From Limiplasma sp048370855 (GTDB lineage Bacteria; Bacillota; Clostridia; Christensenellales; Aristaeellaceae), in contig DBGEOK010000044.1 in assembly GCA_048370855.1 (NCBI GenBank), positions 17,160 to 81,159 on the forward strand: a DNA stretch of 64,000 bases, written 5' to 3'. Position numbers and translations under genes: made by a program. Under the pieces are notes generated by a model, which saw only the letters and a list, made by a program, of their open reading frames with translations, was not told the origin of the DNA and searched no databases. Shown here in pieces: positions 1 to 7,611 of the stretch. Positions within the stretch are counted from its first letter, which is position 1. Every line of letters begins with the position of its first letter.

Positions 1-204
1 CTTTCCATTGTTGAACAGCCCGCCAAACCAAGAGCCGATGCCGCCAAGCGCGCCTGTAATCGTAGTACCGATGTCGCTCCAATTCAGCCCCTCGGCAGAT
101 GACTTTCCATCGTCGAACAGCCCGACAAACCAGGAACCAATGCCGCTAAGCGCGCCTGTAATCGTGGTGCCGATGCCGCCCCAGTCAAGATGTGTGATGC
201 TGCT
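1..204 (-). repeat. 102-bp direct repeat inside the tape measure gene
   Basis: The stretch starting at base 1 reappears about 102 bp further on (compare 13-84 with 115-186), with a few substitutions. At protein level this is a 34-residue unit with the core IGTTITGALxGIGSWFxGLF. Repeat units like this let tape measure genes lengthen or shorten by recombination. More units may lie beyond the window edge. Confidence 0.75.
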
Positions 205-2379
205 CAGTCCATCTCCGAACAAGCTGGCCAGGCTGTCGCCAAGGCCGCTAAGTCCGTTCATCAACGAACCTAACAGTTCGCCTCCAAGCTCTATCCAGTT
301 GATATTCTTAAACCCATTCCAGATAGCAGAAATGATTTCGGGCAGCTTTGCCACCAGCTTAGGAATGCCTTCCACCAATCCGGAGGCCAGGCTAACCATC
401 ATTTGCACAGCGGCGGGTATCAGTTCGGGCAATGCGTCAATGATGCCATCCGCAAGCCCGGTTAGAATAGCGGTGGCAGCTTCCACAAGCGTGCCTATAT
501 TCTGCGCCGCAAAGCCGATCACGCTTGTCAGTACATTTGCAGCCAGGGACGCGAGCTGATGAGCATTCTTGCTAATCCCATTCACTACGCTTTGCATCAG
601 CCCCATAGCGGCGGGAAGCAGTACCTTCACAAGCCCCGGCAGTTTGTCCACCACCGCGCCGATGACCGTATTCACCGCAGACGCGGCCAGCGGCACGGCG
701 TCGCCGATGAGCTGCGTAACCTCGCCCAGCATGCCGTCCACGCTCTCCATGATCTCGTCAATAAGCGTTTCCAGCTCGCCGGGATCAAGGCCGTCCTGCA
801 AGGCATTGGCCACCTTGGCCATAACGCCGCTGGCGGTGTCCACGAGCGGCTGGAAGGCTGGAATGACCACCAGGCCGATGCTGTTTTTCAGCGCCTCGCC
901 GCTGGCCTTGACGCGCTGCATGCTGTCGTCAAAGCTGCCCATGGCGTTCAGGGCGTCGTCGCTGAACACGGTGCCCATCTCGCGGGCTTCCTTGCCCATG
1001 TCCTTGAACGCGGCGCTGCCCGCCTCAATGAGGGGATTCAATTCCTGCGCGCTTTTGCCGAACAGGTCCATGGCCAGGGCGTCGCGCTCGGTTTCGCTGC
1101 TCACGTTGCCCAGCGCGTCGATGGCGTCCCAGAACACATCCTCGCTGCTGCGCAGCTCACCCGTCACGTCGTCCTTGATGCTGACGCCCAGCGCCTTGAA
1201 TTTCTCCTGCGCCGTCTTGCTTCCATTGGCCGCGCTGCCCATGTTCTTAATCATCTTGGCCATGCTGCCGGTCATGGTATCGACGTTCGTGTCGATGAAG
1301 TTGCTGGCATACGACCATTCTTGCAGCGTCTTGGCGCTGATGCTCGTCTGCTGGGAAAGCGTCAGCAGGTCGTCGGCATAGGTTCCGGCCCCCTTGGCCA
1401 TGCTGAACGCCTCGGTTGCGGCGGCTGCCGCTGCGGCCCCGACTGCGGCGCACGCGGCGGCGGCGGCTTTCAGCGAGGCCGTCAGGGCGCTCTTGGCGAT
1501 GCCGCCCGCCCGGCTCATGGCTTCGCCCATCCGGTCGTTTTTGTCCTCGGCGTCGTCGGCTGCCTCGCCTTCCTCCTTTACGGCCTTGGCCGCGTCCTCG
1601 ACGCTTCCGGCCATGCCGTCGCTTGCGGGCTTGGCGGCCTCCATGGCTTCGTTGTTTTTATCCAGCTCGCTTTGGGTTTTGCTCAGGGCGTCCTTCTGGT
1701 CTTGCAGCTTCTTGGCCAGGGATACGGATTCGTCCGAAAACTCGCCGCTTTGCGCCACGCTGTCCTGATACGCCTGGGCAACGGCGTCCAGCGCGTTTTC
1801 CTGCGCCGACAGCTTCCCCTGCAATAGCTCCTGCTTCTGCGCCAGCCCCTCGGCTCCGGTTTTGCCGCTTTTCATGCTGCGTTCCACTTCACGCAGCTTT
1901 TGATCGTAAGCGCCGCACTCGTTGGCGCTCTTTTTCAGCGTGTCCTGTAACCGGTCCTCGCTGGCCTGCGCGTCGTCCTGGGCGTCGGCCGCCTTGGCGG
2001 TGCTGTCGGCCAGCTCGGCCATGCCCTTTTCGTTTTTGGAGATTTCCGCGCCCGTTTTGTTCATGGCCGTTTGGGCGCGGTTCAGGGCGATTTGCAGGTT
2101 TTGCGCCTGGACGCTGTTTTCGCCGTATTCGGCCTTGGCCTTGTTGAGCTGTTCGGCCACCAGGTTGACCTTTTCCGCCTGGGCCTGGTATACGCTTTGC
2201 AGCCCCTTGGCCTTGGCCTGCATAGCTTCCATGGTGCCGCCCTGGTCGCCGAAGGAGCTTGTCGTGGCCGCCATTTCGGTGTTCAGCACCGTCAGCTTGC
2301 GCCCGATATCCTGTAATGCCTGTTTATACTCTTTGTCGCCCAGTACGCTTACTTTGGTGCTGATTCCCTCGTCGGCCAT
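1..2379 (-). CDS. Phage tail tape measure protein, cut by the window edge
   Basis: It sets tail length and is built into the tail lumen during assembly. The reading frame is open from the ATG at 2379 to base 1, so 793 codons are visible and the C-terminus is missing. The N-terminal third is charged and alanine-rich, typical of the coiled-coil part of tape measure proteins. The last visible part has glycine-rich segments such as WSDIGTTITGALGGIGSWF in 34-residue units. The start has a GAGGTGAG ribosome site. It lies directly downstream of the tail chaperone pair, the standard place in siphoviruses. The family call rests on position, length and composition. Confidence 0.9.
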   Translation of the reverse strand, partial: MADEGISTKVSVLGDKEYKQALQDIGRKLTVLNTEMAATTSSFGDQGGTMEAMQAKAKGLQSVYQAQAEKVNLVAEQLNKAKAEYGENSVQAQNLQIALNRAQTAMNKTGAEISKNEKGMAELADSTAKAADAQDDAQASEDRLQDTLKKSANECGAYDQKLREVERSMKSGKTGAEGLAQKQELLQGKLSAQENALDAVAQAYQDSVAQSGEFSDESVSLAKKLQDQKDALSKTQSELDKNNEAMEAAKPASDGMAGSVEDAAKAVKEEGEAADDAEDKNDRMGEAMSRAGGIAKSALTASLKAAAAACAAVGAAAAAAATEAFSMAKGAGTYADDLLTLSQQTSISAKTLQEWSYASNFIDTNVDTMTGSMAKMIKNMGSAANGSKTAQEKFKALGVSIKDDVTGELRSSEDVFWDAIDALGNVSSETERDALAMDLFGKSAQELNPLIEAGSAAFKDMGKEAREMGTVFSDDALNAMGSFDDSMQRVKASGEALKNSIGLVVIPAFQPLVDTASGVMAKVANALQDGLDPGELETLIDEIMESVDGMLGEVTQLIGDAVPLAASAVNTVIGAVVDKLPGLVKVLLPAAMGLMQSVVNGISKNAHQLASLAANVLTSVIGFAAQNIGTLVEAATAILTGLADGIIDALPELIPAAVQMMVSLASGLVEGIPKLVAKLPEIISAIWNGFKNINWIELGGELLGSLMNGLSGLGDSLASLFGDGLSSITHLDWGGIGTTITGALSGIGSWFVGLFDDGKSSAEGLNWSDIGTTITGALGGIGSWFGGLFNNGK

Positions 2380-2399
2380 GCTCTCACCTCGTTTCGGGC

Positions 2400-2436
2400 A
2401 TCAAAAAAGCACCATACCCGATAGGGGCCGGTGCTT
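2400..2436 (-). terminator. Hairpin with T-run between tail chaperone T and tape measure
   Basis: Read on the - strand, AGCACC and GGTGCT arms enclose a GC-rich loop and are followed by a run of T residues, just before the tape measure ribosome site. A closely similar hairpin precedes the portal gene (8870-8901). Within a single operon it would act as a partial terminator that lowers expression of the large tape measure gene. Confidence 0.55.
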
Positions 2437-2455
2437 GGTGATGGGTATATTGTTC

Positions 2456-2479
2456 AAAAGCGCCCGCGCGGACGCTTTT
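2456..2479. repeat. Prophage palindrome, copy 1
   Basis: This 24-bp inverted repeat has AAAAGCG and CGCTTTT ends and overlaps the TAA stop of the T frame (2481-2479). Three more copies lie at 9625-9648, 12744-12767 and 13380-13403. The A-run on one side and T-run on the other would make it a terminator-like hairpin in either direction. Confidence 0.75.
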
Positions 2480-2712
2480 TAGCGCGGCAGCCTGTTTAAG
2501 CGCGGGCCGTTTTGCGTGGTTTCAGGGGCGGCGGTTCTCCGCTCGCGGGTTCTTGCCGCCTGCGCGGGGCGGCGCGTCGCCTTCGCGCATTGATACAGCG
2601 CCATGACGGCGCGGGGGCTGCTCTCCCAAAAGGCCGACGCGCTCATGCCGCAGTCCAGGGCGCGAAAGTACAGCCACGCCCAGGGAAAGCCGTCCTCCGT
2701 GGCGCTGGTCAA
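2479..2712 (-). CDS. Tail assembly chaperone T extension, reached by -1 frameshift
   Basis: This is the T part of the G-T tail chaperone pair, which keeps the tape measure protein soluble and recruits tail tube subunits. The frame opens at 2712 immediately after the slippery heptamer AAACCCT (2718-2712) at the end of G, in the -1 frame, so a small share of ribosomes should make a G-T fusion. The visible peptide contains DGFPWAWLYFRALDCGMSAS, typical of T domains. A TTG overlapping the G stop could also start it alone, but the heptamer makes frameshifting the better reading. The stop lies on palindrome copy 1. Confidence 0.8.
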   Translation of the reverse strand: MTSATEDGFPWAWLYFRALDCGMSASAFWESSPRAVMALYQCAKATRRPAQAARTRERRTAAPETTQNGPRLNRLPR

Positions 2713-3074
2713 GGGTTTTCGGTTTTGCCCTCGTCGTCCGTGGGCAGGGAATCCACCACGCCCTTGACGATGATTTCCCGGATGCCGTCAATGCTGTCCA
2801 GCTTGAACGTGCTGTCGAAGCCCTCCCAGGACATATCCGCGCCGCCCGCGACAAGCGCGCCGTAAAACACGGCCATGACGGCCTTATACTTGAATTTCGC
2901 CAGCGCGGCAAGGATATCGGCATAGCCCACGTCCTTGCCGTAAATCTGTTCGTAGATGTCTTCGGCGACGCGGGCCGCGCGGTTATTAAAGGCCAGGGCG
3001 TAGCGCTGGCCGTTCAGGGTGATGTGAGTGACGGGGGCGCTCACGTCGCGGCCCCGCTGCTGCATTTTCTCCAT
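2709..3074 (-). CDS. Tail assembly chaperone G
   Basis: A 121-residue protein and the main product of the G/T pair. Its length, its place between the tail tube and tape measure genes, and the overlapping T frame identify it; the sequence itself is poorly conserved in this family. The start at 3074 has a GGAGG site 6 bases upstream. The last codons GAA AAC CCT followed by TGA form the X XXY YYZ slip site. The family function is tail assembly only; the protein is not expected in the mature particle. Confidence 0.85.
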   Translation of the reverse strand: MEKMQQRGRDVSAPVTHITLNGQRYALAFNNRAARVAEDIYEQIYGKDVGYADILAALAKFKYKAVMAVFYGALVAGGADMSWEGFDSTFKLDSIDGIREIIVKGVVDSLPTDDEGKTENP

Positions 3075-3162
3075 TGGTTTCCTCCATTTTTACGCGCCAT
3101 GCGGCGCTGATCGCCGCCATGGCCGCGCTTTTTTTGCAGGCTCGCGCGGGAATCATGCGGGA

Positions 3163-3196
3163 AGGGGGACGGCTGGAATGCCGCCCCCTTCCCATT
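3163..3196 (-). terminator. Strong hairpin after the major tail protein gene
   Basis: The - strand reads GGGAAGGGGGCGGC, a six-base loop, then GCCGTCCCCCTTCCC, directly after the tail tube stop codon. There is no T-run, so it probably protects the 3' end of the abundant tail-tube message or slows transcription rather than ending it outright. Confidence 0.5.
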
Positions 3197-3782
3197 ACGT
3201 CGCGGAAGGCGAAGACGTTTCGTACACCTTTGTAAACCAGTTCTTTTCCACCTCCGCGCCCAGGTTCTCCGTGGCGGTGTCCACCACGGCGGCCAGGCTG
3301 TCGTCGTTCATGCGGCGCACGAATACGCCTTCAATCGTGGGCGTCTGGTACTCGATGGCGTCCGCGTCCGTTTTCGCCGTCTTGGTCGGCTCGCTGAAAG
3401 CGCCCTTATACAGCCACCACAGCTCCTTGGTGTCGTTGTCCAGCGTGCAGGCAAAACCGATGGCTACCTTGGGCGGCTCGTTGCCGCCCTTGATGATCTG
3501 CACGCCGTTGCCGTCCACGGTGCGGCCCAGCAGATCGTTGAGCACGGCGGCAGGAATTTTGTCCACGTGCAGGCTGGCGGTGTAGGTGTCAATGCGCTTG
3601 GTATTGCGCACGGTGGCGTTGCTGGCGTGCAGCTTGCCCTCGCGGTAGCCGGGGGTGATCGTCACCTCAATAGACTTCGCCAGCACTTCTGGATCGCCAT
3701 AGGTCGGGGCTGCGGTGCTGGTTTCCTCCTTGGTCATCTTTGCGTAGTACAAGTCGAGGATGCCGTAAAAATAACCTTCCAT
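3195..3782 (-). CDS. Major tail (tube) protein
   Basis: A 195-residue protein expected to form the stacked hexameric rings of the siphovirus tail tube. It has the pattern of the phi13-type major tail family: a short N-terminal arm with YGILDLYYAKMT, a middle section of alternating beta strands, and WLYKGAFSEPTKT followed by an EGVFVRR strand. It sits between the tail-completion gene and the G/T pair. The start at 3782 has an AGGAGGAA site. The stop is followed at once by a strong hairpin. Confidence 0.85.
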   Translation of the reverse strand: MEGYFYGILDLYYAKMTKEETSTAAPTYGDPEVLAKSIEVTITPGYREGKLHASNATVRNTKRIDTYTASLHVDKIPAAVLNDLLGRTVDGNGVQIIKGGNEPPKVAIGFACTLDNDTKELWWLYKGAFSEPTKTAKTDADAIEYQTPTIEGVFVRRMNDDSLAAVVDTATENLGAEVEKNWFTKVYETSSPSAT

Positions 3783-3792
3783 GGGGTTCCTC

Positions 3793-4140
3793 CTATTCTT
3801 CTATCCGTTCGGCCCATTCGCAGGTGGCCGCGATGTGGTGATAGCCGGTGTCGGTTTCGTACAGGTCCGGGCCGTAGCTGTATACCCGCACGCCAGCGGC
3901 GCGCAGCAGCTTCACGGCCCGCGCAAACAGGTCGGCATGGGTGCCGTCGTCCAGCTTGCTGTACACATGCACCTGCACCATATGGCGCAGGCGGCGGGGT
4001 TGGTTGCTGGCATGGCCGGTATAGGTGCCCAAAACTTCATTGAACACGGCGTAGGTTTCATAATCGCCCCCGGCAGGCTCCTTGCTCACCGGGCAGGGCA
4101 GCGCCGAAAGCGTCTCTTGAAATAGCTCGTCATAGGTCAT
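3793..4140 (-). CDS. Tail completion/terminator protein
   Basis: A 115-residue protein matching the small protein that caps the tail tube next to the head (Gp17/DUF3168-like position). The chosen start at 4140 overlaps the stop of the preceding gene in an ATGA, and a longer upstream frame lacks a ribosome site. Gene order (connector, head closure, gp10-like, this gene, tail tube) supports the call more than sequence does. It contains an LxRAAGVRVYSYGPDLYETD stretch of alternating strands. Confidence 0.65.
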   Translation of the reverse strand: MTYDELFQETLSALPCPVSKEPAGGDYETYAVFNEVLGTYTGHASNQPRRLRHMVQVHVYSKLDDGTHADLFARAVKLLRAAGVRVYSYGPDLYETDTGYHHIAATCEWAERIEE

Positions 4141-4586
4141 TTTACCGCCCCCATCCGCTTGTCCAGTTCCTTCTGCATAGCGGTGAAGGCTTCGCTCTCC
4201 GCCTCCTTCACTGTCGGATGGAACCAGCCTCGCGCGTCCATGTTGCTGGTGCGTCCCTTGGGCTTGTTGTACTTGCGCCGCTTGGCGCTGGCGCTGCGCC
4301 CGTATTCCAAAATGTTTCCGATTTTGGCCAGCGGTTCGCCGGTCTTTGGGTGGTTGCCCACGGGCTTCACCGTGCAATAATAGCCGTTTGCCGCGTCGTA
4401 CTTCACGGCGTCCGGCTTGATGCTGTCCCGCAGCGCGCCGGTATCCACGGGGGCTTTCTCTTGCAGCTTCTCGGCCACAACCTTGCCGCCCGCTTTTACG
4501 GCGCGCTTTACGGCGTCCTCGCTGGCGATGGCCGCGCGCTGAAACTTGGCGATGGTCGCTTCCATGCCTTTGACCTCAAAACCCAT
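4137..4586 (-). CDS. HK97 gp10-like head-tail joining protein
   Basis: A 149-residue protein of the HK97 gp10 family, which acts at the neck between head and tail. Family signs are the N-terminal helix GMEATIAKFQ, the central APVDTGALRDSI motif and the C-terminal helix of charged residues. The ATG at 4586 overlaps the upstream TAA by one base, and the 3' end overlaps the next gene in ATGA, so it is translationally coupled on both sides. Confidence 0.85.
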   Translation of the reverse strand: MGFEVKGMEATIAKFQRAAIASEDAVKRAVKAGGKVVAEKLQEKAPVDTGALRDSIKPDAVKYDAANGYYCTVKPVGNHPKTGEPLAKIGNILEYGRSASAKRRKYNKPKGRTSNMDARGWFHPTVKEAESEAFTAMQKELDKRMGAVK

Positions 4587-4915
4587 TACCCGCCTTCCCC
4601 CTTTACCAATCTGGCCTTGATGTGCATAAAGTCCCGCTTGTAGCCCAGGTGGTTGATTTGCTCGATCTGGTACGCCTGCCCGGCGTGGAGTATCCGGCAC
4701 TCCTTGTCGATACTGTCCCGCCAGCGGATGCCGAAGGTCACAACGTCCTGCGCCTGATACGCCTGCGCGGCGTAAAAGTCGCGCCCGCTCACGTCGGCCA
4801 TGCTGGCCCGGCAGGTAACGACGTTTTCCCACGCTATGCGCCGGTTGCCTCTCGCGTCGGTGGTGGGCTTCGGGCGCTGGAAGGTGACGGCGTGTTTCAG
4901 ATCGCCCGCTTTCAT
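4586..4915 (-). CDS. Head-tail adaptor (head closure) protein
   Basis: A 109-residue protein of the SPP1 gp16-like head-closure family. The opening MKAGDLKHAVTFQRP, the following NRRIAWENVVTCRASM and a final Y-I-E-Q-I-N strand are the usual features: L/I-x-x-R/H-V-x-x-x at the start and a beta-barrel of about 100 residues. Start 4915 follows a G-rich ribosome site and overlaps the upstream stop (ATGA). Confidence 0.8.
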   Translation of the reverse strand: MKAGDLKHAVTFQRPKPTTDARGNRRIAWENVVTCRASMADVSGRDFYAAQAYQAQDVVTFGIRWRDSIDKECRILHAGQAYQIEQINHLGYKRDFMHIKARLVKGEGG

Positions 4916-5187
4916 GCGCACCCCCCCTTTTTCGTGGGGCGTAATTGATGGACGCTGTGGACGATATAAGGCGGCACGTTTGCCTCGTCGCCACCCGCGC
5001 CCCGGTTGTCGTACATCCACGCCGCAAGATTGCACACCCAAAAATCGTACAGGTCGTCGCCGTCGCGGAAGGGCACGCCCGCGCCCGCATACCATCCGAT
5101 TGCGGCCCGCAGGCACATGTCAAGCACCTGCATGTCGCATTCGGGGTCAGCGCCCGCAAAGCGCGCCACGTCGTCGATGCTTAACAT
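4912..5187 (-). CDS. Phage gp6-like head-tail connector
   Basis: A 91-residue mostly helical protein expected to form the ring beneath the portal. It starts MLSIDDVARFAG and continues with helices such as LDMCLRAAIGWYAG, the pattern of the gp6/gp15-like connectors. An AAAGGGGG ribosome site precedes ATG 5187. It is coupled to the head-closure gene by a 4-base overlap. Confidence 0.8.
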   Translation of the reverse strand: MLSIDDVARFAGADPECDMQVLDMCLRAAIGWYAGAGVPFRDGDDLYDFWVCNLAAWMYDNRGAGGDEANVPPYIVHSVHQLRPTKKGGCA

Positions 5188-5202
5188 GCGGTTTTGCCCC
5201 CT

Positions 5203-5466
5203 TTATTCGCTGGGCAAGGCGACGGGCACGCCTTGTTCGGCGGCTCGCGCCAGCCCCTCGCGGATATACCGGGCCACGGCGTCGCATACCTCTAAGCGGT
5301 TGGCGTCGGTGATCGCCGCCTCATCCAGCACGTCCACGTTGATGCTCGCGCCCTTGCCTGGTCTAATGTGACAGCTTGCGCTTACAACCTGCTTACGCTC
5401 CCCGATTTCATTTACGATGGATATGCTTGCAGTTGTTTGTTGGCTGTCGTCGCGGATGATGGCCAT
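5203..5466 (-). CDS. Small phage protein between capsid and connector
   Basis: An 87-residue protein I do not recognise. It has a strand-rich N-terminal half (TTASISIVNEIGERKQVVSA) and a helix near the C-terminus. A good AAGGAAG site precedes ATG 5466. Small proteins at this place in clostridial prophages are often of unknown role; a capsid decoration or head-associated function is possible but not shown by the sequence. Confidence 0.75.
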   Translation of the reverse strand: MAIIRDDSQQTTASISIVNEIGERKQVVSASCHIRPGKGASINVDVLDEAAITDANRLEVCDAVARYIREGLARAAEQGVPVALPSE

Positions 5467-5480
5467 TTGTTCACTTCCTT

Positions 5481-5517
5481 ACAAGGCAGGGGCATCCGGT
5501 CGGAAGCCCCTGCGCGG
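5481..5517 (-). terminator. Hairpin after the major capsid gene
   Basis: GCAGGGGC and GCCCCTGC arms, with an inner TCCG/CGGA pair, lie immediately downstream of the capsid stop on the - strand. There is no long T-run. Its place after the most highly expressed gene suggests transcript protection or partial attenuation. Confidence 0.5.
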
Positions 5518-5521
5518 GTCG

Positions 5522-6790
5522 TTAGTTGCTGGCGGCAGCGGTGAATATTTCGCGCCGAACGGCGGCCTCGGTGTCAAACGTGCTTACGCCCATTCGGCTG
5601 ATGCCGCGCACCTCGATGCTGTTGTTCCTAAAGGCGTTGCCGCCGATGTCGGTAGAAACGATTTCAAGGTTCTGGCGCATGAACAGCGTGGCGTACTGGG
5701 TAAAGTCGCCCACATAGACGGGGAAATAATCGCCCTTGGTCGCGCCGGAGGTCGTCACCGTGCGGCTGGGAAGCAGGCTGTTGGCCACCAGCTTCACGCG
5801 GCGGCCCTTGAACAGCATGTTGGTGGCGTTGGTCGGGTCGGGCTGGAGCATGGGCCGCCCGGTGGCGTCCTTCGCCTGGTCGAGGAAATCAAAGCCGTCC
5901 TGGTTGGTCAGGATGGTGGCGGTCAGGCTGATGGCCGGGTCAAGGCTCTTGTTGAGGATGCTCTTGATCGCGGCGATGGCGTCACCCGTAGAAGGGATAT
6001 TCGCGGCGGTGAGGGTTTCCAGCTTGCCCTTCAAAAGCAGGTTTTCGGTGATAACGTGCTTCTTGGCAAACCAGTTGCCCAGGTACGTGAACAGGTTGGC
6101 CACCTCGTCGCTGGCCAGCTCGTTGGACACGGGCAGAATCAGGCCGTAGGTGGTCAGGGTGTACGCTACCTTCGCAAACTCGGGTTGGTCGTCCTGGGGA
6201 ATCCCCGCGCCGGGGATTTCGCTGGTCAGCGCGGTCATGCCGGTAGTGGGCGCTTTGTCCATCACGCGCCAGCCGCTATTGGTGTTTGTCGTCTCCACGG
6301 TGAAGATGTCGGCCAGGGGGTTCAGCTCACGTCGGCGCTCCCGGATGGTGCGGTCGATGTCCTCCGGCACCAGGAAGCCGCCGTCCTCGCCCGGCGTAGA
6401 GCCGCCGCCGATGGTCAGGGCGTCGTATAGTACCTTGTGCTTTTCGTCGGTCATGGGACGGCCCGGACGCGCGCCGGTTCTGATGGCGCTGGCGAAGGCG
6501 CGGGCGTATTCGTTGCTTTTCAACATGTCGCGCAGGCCGCGCCCCTGCTGCTGGGTCTGCTGGGCCTGCGCGCTGCCGGGAAGGCCGCCCGTTTCGTCGG
6601 CATACTGGGCGTTAAAAGCGGCCTGCAAGGCGGCCATGCGGCTGTTCATGGCATTCAGGGCGTCGCGCTGCTGGGTCAGGGTAGCGGTGGTGGTGCCCTC
6701 ATTCGCGGCGGCATCTGCCAGCGCGGAGGCAGCGGAGCGAATCTGGCCGCCCAGGTCGCGGATACTGTTCTGCAATTCGGTCAAGGTCAT
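5522..6790 (-). CDS. HK97-type major capsid protein with N-terminal scaffold domain
   Basis: A 422-residue capsid precursor. Roughly residues 1-95 are a helical, alanine- and glutamine-rich scaffold (delta) domain that the neighbouring protease should remove. The remainder carries HK97-fold landmarks: GGFLVPEDIDRTI at the start of the mature part, VATFxP-like strands, and a long spine helix with NLFTYLGNWFAKKHVITEN. Near the C-terminus FTQYATLFMRQNLEIVSTD is typical of the family. Start 6790 has an AGGAGG site. The order protease-capsid and the following hairpin fit high-level late expression. Confidence 0.93.
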   Translation of the reverse strand: MTLTELQNSIRDLGGQIRSAASALADAAANEGTTTATLTQQRDALNAMNSRMAALQAAFNAQYADETGGLPGSAQAQQTQQQGRGLRDMLKSNEYARAFASAIRTGARPGRPMTDEKHKVLYDALTIGGGSTPGEDGGFLVPEDIDRTIRERRRELNPLADIFTVETTNTNSGWRVMDKAPTTGMTALTSEIPGAGIPQDDQPEFAKVAYTLTTYGLILPVSNELASDEVANLFTYLGNWFAKKHVITENLLLKGKLETLTAANIPSTGDAIAAIKSILNKSLDPAISLTATILTNQDGFDFLDQAKDATGRPMLQPDPTNATNMLFKGRRVKLVANSLLPSRTVTTSGATKGDYFPVYVGDFTQYATLFMRQNLEIVSTDIGGNAFRNNSIEVRGISRMGVSTFDTEAAVRREIFTAAASN

Positions 6791-6810
6791 GGTGGTGTCC
6801 TCCTTGTTTT

Positions 6811-7611
6811 TTAGTCGTTGGCATAAAGGGATGCAATAAACGCGGCTCGCTGCGCGATTTCCGCGCGCAGGGCCGCGTCCGTGTCAATGGGATCGGATAC
6901 CGTGGCCGCGCCGTTCGGCGCGTGATGATGGTCGGTGAGCGCATGCACATGGCCCGTCGTCGCTTTGGCATGCGCCTGCACCATGGCCAGCACCGCGCTG
7001 GGGCTGTACCGGCTGGCCTGCATCATGCTGCTGGGCAGCGTCTTTCCTTCTTCCGGCGCGTCGGGTAGTTCGTACAGGATACCGTCCGCAAAGCCTTCAT
7101 CCACGCAGCGCTGTGCGTTCATGTAGGTTTCCGCTGCCAGCATGGCCGTGATTTCGTCCCGGCCTTTGCCGGTCTTTTGCGTGTACGCGGCTATCAGCCC
7201 TTCGCCGAGCTCGCGCAGCACCTCGGCCTGATGCTCCATTTCGCGGTAATTGCCCGCCGCGTATGTCCAGGGGTCATGTATCATCATGTACGCCACCGGC
7301 GACATGAGCACTTCGTCGCCCGCCATGGCAATGACGCTGGCGGCGCTGGCCGCTATACCGGTCACTTTCACCGTCACGCGGCCCTTGTGCTCCCGCAAGG
7401 CGGTGTAGATTTCCGCACCCGCAAATACGTCGCCGCCCGGCGAATTGATGTAGACCGTCACGTCCCGGCATTGAGCGAGCCGCTGCCGGAAGCGCCTGGC
7501 CACCACCTGGCCGCTTGGCCCCCACCAATCCACATCGGCTACGATCTCGCCGTCGATGTGCAGCTCGTCGATGCCGTCCAATTCATTGCGGATAAAATTA
7601 TAGAAGCTCAT
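6811..7611 (-). CDS. ClpP-like prohead maturation protease
   Basis: A 266-residue S14-family serine protease expected to remove the capsid scaffold domain inside the prohead. The nucleophile motif GIAASAASVIAMAGD puts the catalytic Ser near residue 89, and MMIHDPW gives His near 112. INSPGGDVFAG near residue 55 is the typical oxyanion-side loop. A C-terminal tail of about 80 residues rich in Ala and His extends beyond the catalytic core. ATG 7611 overlaps the portal stop (ATGA). Confidence 0.92.
   Translation of the reverse strand: MSFYNFIRNELDGIDELHIDGEIVADVDWWGPSGQVVARRFRQRLAQCRDVTVYINSPGGDVFAGAEIYTALREHKGRVTVKVTGIAASAASVIAMAGDEVLMSPVAYMMIHDPWTYAAGNYREMEHQAEVLRELGEGLIAAYTQKTGKGRDEITAMLAAETYMNAQRCVDEGFADGILYELPDAPEEGKTLPSSMMQASRYSPSAVLAMVQAHAKATTGHVHALTDHHHAPNGAATVSDPIDTDAALRAEIAQRAAFIASLYAND

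Noticed and set aside
559..1827. Long open frame on the + strand opposite the tape measure gene
   Set aside because: GC-rich genes leave long open frames on the opposite strand. It has no ribosome site, a His/Ala/Gly-rich composition and lies fully inside a clear phage gene.
3075..3194. Small gene between tail chaperone G and the tail tube gene
   Set aside because: The frames there are short, Arg-rich and without ribosome sites. The stretch is explained by a strong hairpin after the tail tube stop.
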